From assembly GCF_905147365.1 (NCBI RefSeq), contig NC_056420.1, positions 8,814,001 through 8,878,000 on the forward strand: a DNA stretch of 64,000 bases, read 5' to 3'. The notes below the pieces were generated by a model that did not search any database, was not told the origin of the DNA, and worked only from the letters and a program-made list of their open reading frames with translations. Made by a program: the position numbers and the translations under genes. The DNA is from Aricia agestis (taxonomy: Eukaryota > Arthropoda > Insecta > Lepidoptera > Lycaenidae). Of this stretch, positions 44,992 to 56,482 are shown piece by piece (positions within the stretch are counted from its first letter, which is position 1; the number at the start of each line of letters is the position of its first letter).

Positions 44992-46370
44992 TTGTTTTTG
45001 TAATATGTTATTCTTATAGCTACTGTTTAAACAGAAAAAAGGGTAGGTAGGCCAGGTGGGTACTTAATAACTTTAATGTCAGAAAAATATCCATCCGCCC
45101 GCTAACCAATCAAAAACGCTGGCGCATACAAAACAAAATTTCCGCCAGAAGCATCACGCATGTGTTCGTCTCAAAAAAAAATCAGAACTACATAATCTAA
45201 TAATGTTGCTAGAGGTTTACTGACTGTAAAGTGCTCAATTAAAATGTACTTCGAAGAGTTTTGGCTGACGAACACAACTCACAGGTTAATGTAGCGCAAC
45301 CCTCAGGAAAATGCTGTTGCTTCCACAGCGAGTATCAAACAAAAATCCTTGCGAATGAATATTTTAATAACACAACATTTCCGACTATTTCATAAATAAA
45401 TTGTCTAAAATGTTGAAATTAATTCCAACTTCCAACGGTGATTTTGCAAAGTAAATTGTTTTGCTCCGCCAATATTAAATCGTGGAATAATTATTGACTG
45501 AATACATAAATCAATGACTATGTAAAGTGTTAATAATCTTTAGAAAACTTACCATAAATTACAGAGGACAAGGAAAATTTAATATTGGCGGGAAGTAATT
45601 TTGCCTTAAAGTTTCTCCATAGATAACTCAGGCGTATAGAAGAGTTTTCTCCATGGGCTTATTGGAGGTACCTAAATCAATGTGCTTGGAAATGCACGAG
45701 TTTTGTCCGGTTTATGATTTTTTAAACGAGTTTATTATTCACAAGCTCGTTTGATTCGCTGACGGTGAAACTAAACGGTGATCAATCAACAACGCCACAA
45801 AAAGATAGCTTCTGCCACAAATCTCAGTATTACCGGACACCAGAGCTGTTTCCTTTTACAATTTACAAGGTTTATTATGTTCGGACTGGCTGAATGAATG
45901 GTAATATGTAAATGTTAATTACGTCAAGATAATTGATCCTTTGAGAAAACTTTAAAAATCTGTAAATCATTGATTGTTCTATACTATATTCATATACCAT
46001 ATAAAATATTACACTTAAAATAACTCAGTCGAGTCCTTAAAATCTTGCTCAACACAGAGGCAAGTTTTATGGGCGCGTGAATTATTAAAGTGCAAGTTTT
46101 GCCTCTTAGGGGCGATTTCACTATTCACACTTAAAACTTAGTTTTATAAAACTTAGTTCTCATTGAACGCGTTCACGATGTAAATCTCTTTTTCTTTCAA
46201 ATGGATTTCACAATCATCATTTTAAGCAATGTCACTTTATTTCAACAACAAAATAGCAAGAAACCAAACGCATCTGTGAAAACTGTCATCTTGACATTTC
46301 TTTCGTTTATGTTTTTCGTTCACCATGACACTATACTGACAGGACTCCGACGAGTTTTATGAAGTTACGG
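44992..46370. other. No gene recognised
   Basis: AT-rich intergenic DNA downstream of the odorant receptor; no supported reading frame or named repeat. Confidence 0.45.
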
Positions 46371-46539
46371 CTCTAGTCCACCGACGCGGACGCTGCGAAC
46401 TGCGAAACAGCGGCGAACCGATTTACTGTCTCATCCGCCACACCACAATGCGCTATAATATTGCATCTCGCTATATTAATCGCATTGGTTTCGCAGATTA
46501 TATATTTTCGCAGTTCACAGCGTCGGTGCCCACTGGAGT
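46371..46539. mobile_element. MITE with CCACCGACGCGGACGCTG ends
   Basis: CTCTAGTCCACCGACGCGGA with CGCTGCGAACTGCGAAA on the left faces TTTTCGCAGTTCACAGCGTC with GGTGCCCACTGGAG on the right. No coding sequence. Confidence 0.65.
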
Positions 46540-46726
46540 AGATGCGTTAGAAGTACCTAACTCGTTTTGCTAAAAACGCGTGTAGTTTTTGTTACTAAAA
46601 TGTATATCTGTGATATAAACGCGTTTTAAATACGTTTAAAACTGGTTTTGTGTGTAGTGAGAGTGTGCTGTTTCTTTGGTGAAACCAGCCTTTGAAGTTA
46701 TCCGAAATCACGCTAACATACTCGCC

Positions 46727-46917
46727 CGTGCAATATTAGATGCATATGCGAAAGTGTGTCTGTCTGTTACCTCTTCACGTCCAAACCGATTTTGCTGGGT
46801 ATGGAGATACTTGGAGTCCTGGGTAAAAGGACATAATATAGGATTTATCTCGGAAAAATGCATAGTGCCCGCGCGATGAACGAATTACGGTGCAACGGAG
46901 TTGCGGGTGTTATCTAG
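46727..46917 (+). mobile_element. Helitron-like element, + copy
   Basis: GCATATGCGAAAGTGTGTCT near the left, GTGCAACGGAGTTGCGGGTG hairpin and ATCTAG at 46912-46917. Confidence 0.8.
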
Positions 46918-47439
46918 TCTAGTAATATAGTCTACTGTATGCTGCAAATAAAATTATGGAAAATCTAACGAAAACATTTCCGCAATGCTTCTTCTTTAAG
47001 TTATGGCGGCCTCAGTGAGTTGCCAATGTCACAGTGTTTTTGGGTAGACTTTCCTCTATATTGCAGGTCTGGTGAAGTAACAAGGTACAGTATCTAATAA
47101 TAATTTAAATTCTGTTGAATATATACCTAAAATAAACAGAATTCAACAGAAATCACAATGTTTGTATCATTGCAAAGCTGTCAATCTGTCACACGAACAC
47201 GATAATAATGTTGTTACAATCGGAAGTTAAATAGATAATGTTAATAAATACGGAATCTATAGCAATTAATTTTGATAGCCATAAATATCGCTTATCGCAC
47301 AAAAATTAATTACATCCCATAAATCAGACCGCCACAGCAAACACACGACCCGACTTACGTTGGACATATTTTAATATGGCAATTATTATAATTAAAAATG
47401 TTGAAATATTAAATTTTAAGGAAATTGAGAAAATGTTGT
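46918..47439. other. No gene recognised
   Basis: AT-rich; AATTCTGTTGAAT near 47107 faces an inverted AACAGAATTCAACAGAA near 47140. No gene. Confidence 0.4.
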
Positions 47440-47745
47440 AAAGTATAAAATTTTTTAGCCATATAAAGTATTTCGCCCATATTATTTTTGAAGTGACCAA
47501 ATAAGTATGGCACCATGGCAACGTCCATCGCTATCCCGTCGCATAAACAATGGTCGCCATCAGTCTCGAGTTGTAATAATTTACTATTATTTATTCAACA
47601 AAAATGCACGTATCAATATAAGAAGTAGCCAGTAGCCGATTCTCAGACCCATTGAATATGCATATAAAATTTGGAAAAAATCAGTCAAGCCGTGTTGAAG
47701 GAGTACGGTAACTAACATTGTGACACGAGAATTTTATATATAGGA
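47440..47745 (+). repeat. Dispersed repeat C, copy 1
   Basis: Shares CACCATGGCAACGTCCATCG, CTATCCCGTCGC, AACAATGGTCGCC and GTGACACGAGAATTTTATAT with 50317-50632. Left end lost. Function and class unclear; the tail looks retroposon-like. Confidence 0.7.
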
Positions 47746-48697
47746 AGACGAGCTTTTGCCCGCGGCTTCGCTCGCGTTAAGAAGTATTATTATATACAAA
47801 CTTTCATCCCCTATTTTCCCTTGGGGGTGGAATTGATCAAAATCCTTTCTTAGCGGATGCCTACGTCATAACATCTACCTGCATGCCAAATTTCAGCCCA
47901 ATCGGTCCAGTCCAAATTTCAGCCCAATCGGTCAGTCAGTTACCTTTGAGTTTTATATATATATATAAATAAAGGCATAATAATATTATATTATAAACTC
48001 TAATAAAAGGTTATGCAGACAATTATTATAACGTCGCGGTTCTTAATATTTCTTAAAGATTTTAGAATTTCGTTATTGTAAAATCTAAGAAATTATAAAG
48101 GGCTTTTTTTAAGTTAAATGTAAGACTTATTTCACTGTTTTGTGTACAAAAGACAAAGGAGTTTTAGGATGAAACGAGCAAAACACATTAGTCTAATGCG
48201 ACTAGGAATCTCTATAAAACAAACCTATTTGTTATACTAGCGATGTTTAATTTTAAACCATAAATTTGGCGGGGGCCACACAAAATTGTACCGTATTGTT
48301 CGTCGTTAAGGGTGATTTGGGATCGACAGCGCTTAATCGGGGTATGTGGAGTTGCGTCATGCTATATTCCCTAATGATAGGAAGGTAAACGAGGTGTCTG
48401 AATTCCTCGTTAGAGCCGTCGTAAAGCCTGTTTAACGCGACATCATAATATATTTATTGCGAGATCACTTCAGATCAGGTTTAATATGAGATTTTTTTAA
48501 GGGGACTCAAAAAAAGAACATCGACTTTAACGACGTTAATAAATTACGGATATCATTTTTATAGTTCGGAAAAGAGAGACGTACGTTTTTTTAGACTTGA
48601 GCAGCAAGTATTTTCATAAAGTTTCGTGGTGGTTTGGGGCAGAAAAATGATTTAGGTCTCATTCTTAAAAATCTATTTATTTTTGAGTTGTGTAATA
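47746..48697. other. No gene recognised; one Helitron-like terminus
   Basis: At 47752 CGAGCTTTTGCCCGCGGCTT then CGCTCGCG is a hairpin terminus of another Helitron-like family. AAATTTCAGCCCAATCGGTC is repeated in tandem at 47889-47936. The remainder is featureless. Confidence 0.45.
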
Positions 48698-49010
48698 CAT
48701 GGGTTCCATACCCAAAGGGTAATACGGGACCCTAATACTGAGACTTCGTTGTCTGTGCCGCTAAAACAACAAATACTAAAAACAAAATAAAATTAACATT
48801 TAGGGGCGCCTCATACCATTTTGGCCTTTTTGGCTCATAATAAAAAAAAAATGGCTTAGATAGGCAGTTGAAACATTTACAAAACCTTTAATTATATTTT
48901 ATGATAAAATTAAAATATAAAGAATATTTAACGAATAATAATTTCCATACAAATTTTTTTTTGCCTTTTTTCGCTCTAAAACAGTACGCGAGTCCCATTC
49001 GCACTTGGCT
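48698..49010 (-). repeat. Interspersed repeat A, copy 4
   Basis: ACCCAAAGGGTAATACGGGA at the left and GTACGCGAGTCCCATTCGCA with CTTGGCT at the right, with an internal deletion in the GACAGAC run. Confidence 0.7.
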
Positions 49011-49138
49011 AATTTTTCACTCTTTGTATCTTCAGGCAAGGCTCATTCTAACCTTTTTTTTATTTTACATAGTTATTCGCCAATCTCTTGTACACAAAAA
49101 TGCTTGTATTTCTTTGGTCGCACAGCAAAAGATGTTAT

Positions 49139-49317
49139 CAGCCCCTGTAGACAAGTGGCAAAACGCTAACGCTAACGCTAGCGCTAGCGCTACAAAATGT
49201 ATGGATTTGACATTAGTATTCGCTAGCGAAGCGATGACTTATGTCAAATCGCATACATTTTGTAGCGCTAGCGATAGAGTCAGCGTTAGCGCTTTGCCAC
49301 TTGTCTACAGGCCCTGG
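49139..49317. mobile_element. Foldback MITE rich in CGCTAGCG
   Basis: CCTGTAGACAAGTGGCAAAA on the left and GCCACTTGTCTACAGG on the right. The arms continue through GCTAACGCT/AGCGTTAGC, tandem GCTAGC units and TACAAAATGTATG/CATACATTTTGTA to a centre near 49230. A reading frame runs through it, but its bases are the palindrome's. Confidence 0.75.
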
Positions 49318-49529
49318 TTGATTACAGTAAAAACTGCATCCAGCTACGATAATTATAGCTATTTCCCAGTTGGAGGTGTGAACTCTAATGTCTTTTTATT
49401 TGAAAACAACATGTGCTCTAATAGTCCAACTGTTATTTACGGTATAAAGTAATTATTAGTACCACATACAGACAAAAAGAAATACAGGAATGAGTGTAGT
49501 AGCATCGGTAATGACACTTCTAATAATCC

Positions 49530-49710
49530 ATATCCATTCTAATATTATAAATGCGAAAGTGTGTCTGTCTGTCTGTTTTTTCTTCACGACCAGGCCGCTG
49601 AACCGATTTTGCAGGGTATGGACTATGGAGATACTTTGAGTCCCAGGAAAGGACATACTGGATACTTTTATCGCGAAAAAAATTACGGTTCGCGATAAAC
49701 GTTTCGCGCG
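49530..49710 (+). mobile_element. Helitron-like element, + copy without 3' terminus
   Basis: CTAATATTATAAATGCGAAA, CTGAACCGATTTTGCAGGGT and CTTTGAGTCCCAGGAAAGGA are kept. It stops near GCGATAAACG with no hairpin or CTAG. Confidence 0.75.
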
Positions 49711-50104
49711 CTATAAAAATGAATCGCTAAATGTGCAAGCGCTAATCTCGAGAACGGCTAAACTGATTTCGCAAATTCTTTTTATTGTGATCTTTAATGT
49801 CGGAGGAAGATAAAAAATATTAAAAAGTTTTCTGTTGATAAACAGATAAGGAATAACAGGGACAATTATATCTTTTGCGAAATCAATCAAAATGTTTTTT
49901 AAATAGGCCATGACAATTAGCTAAGGAGGAAAACAAAGTTTATTCTCAAATTACTAAATTAAAACATGCTCCCTCGGTAACATCGCTTAATTTTCAAAAA
50001 AGGTTATTTACTTTGACATTTCCTTAAATTTTTTCCTGTCGATTTTGTAACAATTTCCTGTCGCAGTTCCTCGAACTTGAGGGTTGTTAGACCGTGCTTA
50101 TTAA

Positions 50105-50262
50105 CGGCCGTTCCCAATATTTGATCTATCTCTGGTTTTGCCCTACTAGAGATAGAAATAGCTCATAATTGACATAAAATATATGTCTCTAATGTCTAAT
50201 GTGAGCTATTCCTATCTCTAGTAGGGCAAAACCAGAGATAGATTAAATATTGGGAACGGCCG
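50105..50262. mobile_element. Foldback MITE CGGCCGTTCCCAATATTT flanked by TAA
   Basis: Starts CGGCCGTTCCCAATATTTGA and ends AATATTGGGAACGGCCG. The arms run about 60 bases with TCTCTGGTTTTGCCCTACTA in common. TAA on both sides (50102-50104 and 50263-50265) fits PIF/Harbinger. Confidence 0.85.
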
Positions 50263-50316
50263 TAAGAGCTGATAAAAACGATTTTTGAGTAAATAATATC
50301 ATATTAATATACTATA

Positions 50317-50632
50317 GCTGTTCCGGCAAACGTTGTTTGGCCATATTTCGCCCATATTATTTTATTGAATGACTAAATAAGTATGTCACCATGGCAACGT
50401 CCATCGCTATCCCGTCGCCCAAACAATGGTCGCCGTCAGTCTCGGGTGGTAATAATTTACTATTATTTAACTTGCAAAAACAACAACAAATGCACTTATA
50501 AATATAAAAAGTAGGTGTTGTTCAATTCTCAACCCTAGCCGATAATATGCTCGCTAAGATTCACGAAAATCGATGGAGCCGTTTCAGAGGAGTTCAATTA
50601 CGCACACCGTGACACGAGAATTTTATATATTA
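50317..50632 (+). repeat. Dispersed repeat C, copy 2
   Basis: Starts TATAGCTGTTCCGGCAAACG, a frequent insect repeat start, and ends ACACGAGAATTTTATATATT. See copy 1. Confidence 0.75.
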
Positions 50633-50662
50633 GATAAAATCTATGGTCAATGAACACCACAT

Positions 50663-50736
50663 CAGTTTTGCGGGATTTGAACCCGCTTCCTACGGCTTTT
50701 AAGCGCAGTGTGCTCAACCACTGAGCTACAGAAGTC
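50663..50736 (-). pseudogene. tRNA-like sequence, probably a tRNA pseudogene or SINE head
   Basis: On the - strand there is a canonical A box TAGCTCAGTGG with a D stem GCTC/GAGC, and a canonical B box GGTTCAAATCC within a perfect T stem GCGGG/CCCGC. The acceptor ends (GACTTCT and AAAACTG) hardly pair, the anticodon stem closes a nine-base loop (CTTAAAAGC) and there is no T-run terminator after it. So pol III promoter elements are intact, but a working tRNA is doubtful. Confidence 0.55.
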
Positions 50737-52458
50737 ATCTTTTTTTATTAACGTTACACAAAATCGGCTTAAAAAGAGACCAATATCTGTGAATAGAATA
50801 AAACCGATAGTTGGGCAGAAAGGGAAGGTAACTGCATGAAAAATGCGATGGACCATTTCACCAGACAAAGAGATATCGCCAACATTCATTTAAAAATGGT
50901 TATTGGTGCAGAATATGTCCTGAAGGGATTTCGGGACACGGGTACATTTGTTTCGCTGGCGGAATAAAGGTAAGGAAATATCCCATAGTTTTTCTATTAA
51001 TATATTTACTACTAAAATATGTTTATACCGCTTTTTATTAGTGTGTGGCGGTGTACCCACAATTTGCCTTACATTCCTGCATCGCGCTATCGAAGTTTTC
51101 TAAGTGCGTCGGTATATTATATAAGACAGCTGAAATGTATCATGTGTGCTTCGGCCTGACCGGGCATACCACCTCGCTCGGTAGGAAGATCTTTCTTCGC
51201 GGCCTCCACACATATTCAAATCAAATTATATATTTCGGGCATCAGAGGCCCATATAACAAATACCTTAAATCTTATATACATATCAATTATATAATAATT
51301 ACCTTAAACTAACATACATAATATTTTATATATATTCTTAAAAACAAACACTGTCACGTTTTACCGGCGACGTGACTCGCTTTGTTCCGGAGTCTCCCCC
51401 GAAACCTCCGATAGACCACATCAGTCGGCCAGAATTACTCCGCTTCAAAGGTCGATAGAAGATGCGTCGGTACTCTCACCATATTATTCCTTTAGTTTAT
51501 TGGTGGTGGCTTCATTGAGAGAGGCCTATGTCCAGCAGTGGACGACTATGGGCTGATATGATGATGATGAGTTGGTGAATATGATATGAAGTATTTATAT
51601 TATATTCACCAACTCAACTAAAACTAACTAAAGGACGATATCGTCGGAATATGTTTAAAAATAATAATATAACAACTGCAAAAAATTAATACTATTTATA
51701 TTAAAAATAGTTTGTCACATGCAACTGTAGAAATTCAAATTAATGATCAACTACTTTTTTTTTTTTGTTCAATATGTGTATATTGAATAATAAAAGATTG
51801 CGTAATCTTATTACAAAGTTACAAAACATGTTGCCGCAAAAAACCAATAGGAGTTTATGTGAATAGAATTAAAACCATATCACCTTAATTATTGTACTTA
51901 CGCATAGCAATAATTGTTTAATTTAATTCGAACAAAATTGCAAGCTTAAGTAACCATTCTACATTATACACGACGCAAGAATTATCTAATAGACTCTTTA
52001 GTGACAAAGTCATATAATCATGCTAGGATAGCGTGGAACTTCCGGGTAATGGTGCGTGAATAAAGAGAATGGTACAATATAGGTGTCATAATGACTATGT
52101 AGCATGCATAAACTTGATGGACGATTCCTGAGTCCCCATAAACGTTCCCCTATAAACTTTATACTAACGTATATTAAAAGCACTCTCGAACTGTTTATGT
52201 AGGCGAATGTAAAGAAAATATTCTTCTATATTGAAATGTTATTTTTTATTATGAGAACTTTTATATCCTTCACGGTTTAGTAGGCCCATGCCGCTCGTGT
52301 GAGCACGTGAGAAGCGACGAATTAATTTGTTGATGAATTACCGAGTAAACAACTTATTGTATCTCAGTAGGTTAAACAAACAATGTGTTATTGTATTATA
52401 TTACCTCCGTTATAGATAAAAAAAAATATGGTCAAAACCACCAATCTAAATCCATAAT
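50737..52458. other. No gene recognised; LINE tail
   Basis: 51512-51570 reads GAGAGAGGCCTATGTCCAGC with AGTGGACGACTATGGGCTG and GATGATGATGAG, the 3' end of a common lepidopteran RTE-type LINE. GAGTTGGTGAATAT recurs inverted at about 51600. No gene is supported. Confidence 0.5.
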
Positions 52459-53013
52459 TCCATACTAATATTAAAAATGCGAAATCTTCCAGTTACCACT
52501 TCACGCTCAAAGCGCTTAACCGATTTTGATAGGTATAAATAGCTCCTACACCGATTTCGGTGACGGTGGCCGGATTCATTGAAACCAGGCCAGCTACGCA
52601 GGAGTAATTTTATAGTGCCCAAGTGTGTGCGCAATACACAAGAGCACTCTCTATTCCTTTACTCTCATAACCCAGTGGGATGGAAGACCGACACGGCCGG
52701 CGAGAGATCAGGCACAGGACCGACTTTTTACATGCCCATCCGACACATGGATCATCTTACTTGTCAGATAATCAGGTGATCAGCCTGCATTGTCCTAACC
52801 AAAGTTGGAAATAACATGTTTCCAACGCGGGAATCGAACCCACGACCTCCGAGTCGAGAGCCGGGTTTGATAGGTATGGATATACTCTGAGTGCGTGAAA
52901 AGGACATAAGGGTCTTTTTAAGTCTTTTTAAGCCGACTTTTTATCGCAGAAAAATGTGTGTTTTCCGCGCGATAAACTACTTTTGGTGCAACGATGTTGC
53001 GGGCGTTATCTAG
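52459..53013 (+). mobile_element. Helitron-like element interrupted by a SINE
   Basis: Left part 52459-52536 (TCCATACTAATATTAAAAAT to GATAGGTAT), right part 52866-53013 (GATAGGTATGGATATACTCT to GGTGCAACGATGTTGCGGGC, ATCTAG). The two halves join perfectly once the SINE and one copy of the 12-base duplication are set aside. Confidence 0.85.
52537..52865 (-). mobile_element. tRNA-derived SINE nested in a Helitron-like element
   Basis: Flanked by an exact 12-base duplication TTTGATAGGTAT (52525-52536 and 52866-52877). Read on the - strand, the head is 5'-truncated: it begins CTCTCGACTCGGAGGTCG-like sequence, with B box GGTTCGATTCC. The body and the GGTGTAGGAGCTATTT end match the other copies. 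Confidence 0.9.
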
Positions 53014-53636
53014 TCAAACCACGTTAATTATACTCCAAACGACGATACTATCTATAATCATAGTCTTATTTTAGCTAATTTGCAATAGTAGTTATTCAAA
53101 ATTTTGACAATTCATATAAAGTTTTACAGTTTGTCAAGAATCTGTGCATAATAAATACCCGTCAAAATGTAAGCCATAAAATGGCGTTGTATCAAACTAC
53201 GAGTATCGGACATCCCAAAGAGTTGACGTAGTGTTTATCCCGCGGCAGGTGTGTGGCATGGTACCTTGGCAGCCCTCCAACTCGTCAGTAACTCGCCATA
53301 AAAGTATATTCAAATTTTATTCGTATAGAAAGCTGACGCAGTCATGCGGTATTTAGAATTTCGACGCCTAATTGGAGAAGTTTTGTTCGGCTCTTACGTG
53401 TGTTATGTGCGGTACAATACTTAGGTGTGTTCGGAAAAGGAGCAATTGGGGGAGCGTCACTTTTGAAATTAAATAAATTATGATTTTTATTTTCAAATTG
53501 GTTGGAAACACTTTTGAAACTCTTACGAGTAAGACAAAAGTGTTTCATGATGTCTACTGGTTACATACTGACTTTTTGTTGCAGAAGCTGAGTAAAAAGT
53601 TTTAGATTTAAATAACATAATTATTTTATTACAATG
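53014..53636. other. No gene recognised
   Basis: Between the Helitron-like element and the minisatellite; no domain or repeat recognised. Confidence 0.4.
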
Positions 53637-54982
53637 CGCCGTTACAATGTGCAATGCATCTACGCAATAACTTGCACCTACACCGTAGCAATGTGCATCT
53701 ACGCCGTAGCAATGTGCATCTACGCCGTAGCAATGTGCATCTACGCCGTAGCAATGTGCATCCTCGCAATAACTTGCATCTACACCGTAGCAATGTGCAT
53801 CTACGCCGTAGCAATGTGCATCTACGCTGTAGCAATATGCATCTACACCGTAGCAATGTGCATCTACGCCGTAGCAATGTGCAACTACGCCGTAGCAATG
53901 TGCATCCACGCAATAACTTGCATCTACACCGTAGCAATGTGCATCTACGCCGTAGCAATGTGCATCTACGCCGTAGCAATGTGCATCCACGCAATAACTT
54001 GCATCTACACCGTAGCAATGTGCATCTACGCCGTAGCAATGTGCATCTACGCCGTAGCAATGTGCATCTACGCCGTAGCAATGTGCATCCACGCAATAAC
54101 TTGCATCTACACCGTAGCAATGTGCATCTACGCCGTAGCAATGTGCATCTACGCCGTAGCAATATGCATCTACACCGTAGCAATGTGCATCTACGCCGTA
54201 GCAATGTGCATCTACGCCGTAGCAATGTGCATCCACGCAATAACTTGCATCTACACCGTAGCAATGTGCATCTACGCCGTAGCAATGTGCATCTACGCCG
54301 TAGCAATGTGCATCCACGCAATAACTTGCATCTACACCGTAGCAATGTGCATCTACGCCGTAGCAATGTGCATCTACGCCGTAGCAATGTGCATCTACGC
54401 CGTAGCAATGTGCATCTACGCCGTAGCAATGTGCATCCACGCAATAACTTGCATCTACACCGTAGCAATGTGCATCTACGCCGTAGCAATGTGCATCTAC
54501 GCCGTAGCAATGTGCATCCACGCAATAACTTACATCTACACCGTAGCAATGTGCATCTACGCCGTAGCAATGTGCATCTACGTCGTAGCAATATGCATCC
54601 ACGCAATAAATTGCATCTACACCGTAGCAATGTGCATCTACGCCGTAGCAATGTGCATCTACGCCGTAGCAATGTGCATCTACGCCGTAGCAATGTGCAT
54701 CCACGCAATAACTTGCATCTACACCGTAGCAATGTGCATCTACGCCGTAGCAATGTGCATCCACGCAATAACTTGCATCTACACCGTAGCAATGTGCATC
54801 TACACCGTAGCAATGTGCATCTACGCCGTAGCAATATGCATCTACGCCGTAGCAATGTGCATCTACGCCGTAGCAATGTGCATCTACGCCGTAGCAATAT
54901 GCATCTACGCCGTAGCAATGTGCATCTATGCCGTAGCAATGTGCATCTACGCCGTAGCAATATGCATCTACGCCGTCGCAAT
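53637..54982. repeat. 21/18-bp minisatellite, block 1
   Basis: Units of 21 bases (TACGCCGTAGCAATGTGCATC) are punctuated by an 18-base variant (CACGCAATAACTTGCATC). Runs of two to six 21-mers stand between variants, forming an irregular higher-order pattern of about 65 units. Both unit lengths are multiples of three, so four reading frames stay open across more than 1.3 kb (for example repeating Gly-Val-Asp-Ala-His-Cys-Tyr on the - strand). I see no start context, splice sites or domain to make any of them a gene. Confidence 0.95.
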
Positions 54983-56482
54983 TCAATTCAATTCAAATAT
55001 TCTTTATTGTGCACACAATACATAGAGAAAACAAACAATTTAAACAAGATTTTACATAGGTGTCACAATGGCGGCCTTATTACTAGGTAGCAATCTCTTC
55101 CAGGCAACCACGAGCGAAGGTGAAAATTGTGGAAGAGATAAGTGTGCATGCGCAGACAAAAGAATACAAATATTATATTATTATAAATATATAAATAAAT
55201 ATGCATATATATACAATAATACTATACATAAATACTATACAATATACATAATGTATAGAACCATATTAATAGGAATAATGACTTATGACATAGTACAACA
55301 CGGACATACCATGAACTTGAAACATAAACATAAATTATTTACAAATATTTAAATAGTGTAGCTTGACCAGATTTTTAAATGAATTTAACGTTTTTGCAAC
55401 TTTGACATGCTTAGGCAACGAATTCCAGAGCTTTACACCGGTAACGACAAACGAGGAACCGTAATATTTGGTTTGATGCACGGGCATTTCTAGATGATAA
55501 TTTGTCGCAGATTTTAACTCCTTTGCAGTGGCTTGGCGAAATAAAAAAATTTCCTTGAGGTATAGAGGTAAACAAGGGTCATATATGATACAGTAAACAA
55601 GAGATAGGATACGGGCATCTCGTCGAAAACGTATGGGCAACCACTTCAGACGTGTTCGGAATTCTGAAACGTGATCAAATTTCTTCAAACCAAAGAAAAT
55701 CTGATTGCAAGATTCTGAAGTCTCTCGAGCTTATTTAATTGATCCTCGGTGATACGAGTATTAGTCAAACAAGCATCAGCATAATCCAGAATTGACAGGA
55801 ATAGAGATTCAGCAATCTTTATCTTCGTTGGAATAGGTAAGGGGTAACGCAGGCGACAGACAGAGAACCAGGTAGCATAAATCTTTTTACTAATTTCTTT
55901 TAAGTGATGAGACCAAGATAATGTGTCGTCAAAATAAACACCTAAATTTTTTACGCACTTACTAAAAGGAATCACTACATTATCTAAGCGTACGGGAGGC
56001 AAGCTGTTCCAGTCAATCCTAGACACAAGGCCAGGGCTGCCAATAATAATTAACTGTGTTTTCATAGGATTAACTACCAGGCCATGACACTTGCTCCAGT
56101 CGTAAATTAATTCTAATTCTTTATTAAAATAACTAATAGTATCACGTAGATTGAGCAGTGAGGTATGGGTATAAACTTGAAAATCATCAGCATATAAATG
56201 AGATAGTAAAGAAGTGGATCCCGTAATTGAATTAATAAAAATGGCAAAAAGGAGCGGGGACAAGACCCCTCCTTGTGGAACACCGGCAGAGATATAGCCC
56301 CAATCAGAGAAAGAATCGTCCAACTTAACCCTCTGACGTCGACCAATAAGGTAGCTACGGATTAGGCAAACTACTGCTGGAGATAGATTGATAGACCTTA
56401 GCAAACTCAACAAAATGTCATGGTCGATTGAGTTAAATGCATTGCTAAAGTCTAACAACGCCAGCAAAGTTAGCAGTTTATT
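54983..56482 (-). mobile_element. 5'-truncated LINE (CR1/Jockey-like group) inserted in the minisatellite
   Basis: On the - strand the 3' end is GTGCACAATAAAGAATATTT followed by GAATTGAATTGAATT, a pentamer tail as LINEs of this group have. Upstream is GAAGAGATTGCTACCTAGTA. The 5' end stops inside the reverse transcriptase where minisatellite sequence resumes, so it is a truncated insertion. The coding remnant is listed separately. Confidence 0.85.
55335..56482 (-). pseudogene. Reverse transcriptase fragment of the LINE, frameshifted
   Basis: The first frame (56482-55685) shows RT motifs in order: LDFSNAFNSIDHD (motif A), SAGVPQGGVLSPLLFAIFIN (motif B) and LYADDFQVY (motif C, the YADD catalytic box), then the thumb-like region. 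Around 55685-55690 the frame breaks by one base and the rest (KKFDHVSEFRTRLKWLPIRF ... LWNSLPKHVK) continues in another frame to a stop near 55335. The endonuclease and the front of the RT are missing, so it cannot be active. Resembles CR1/Jockey-type lepidopteran LINEs; clade by impression only. Confidence 0.85.

Noticed and set aside
48901..49452. 183-codon open frame
   Set aside because: Runs through part of interspersed repeat A and the CGCTAGCG foldback element; no protein family signal.
53637..54982. CRISPR-like array
   Set aside because: Direct tandem units without unique spacers, in an animal genome.
53523..55090. Four open frames of 450-487 codons on both strands
   Set aside because: They are read-outs of the 21/18-bp minisatellite, open in several frames only because the units are multiples of three. 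No domain or gene structure.
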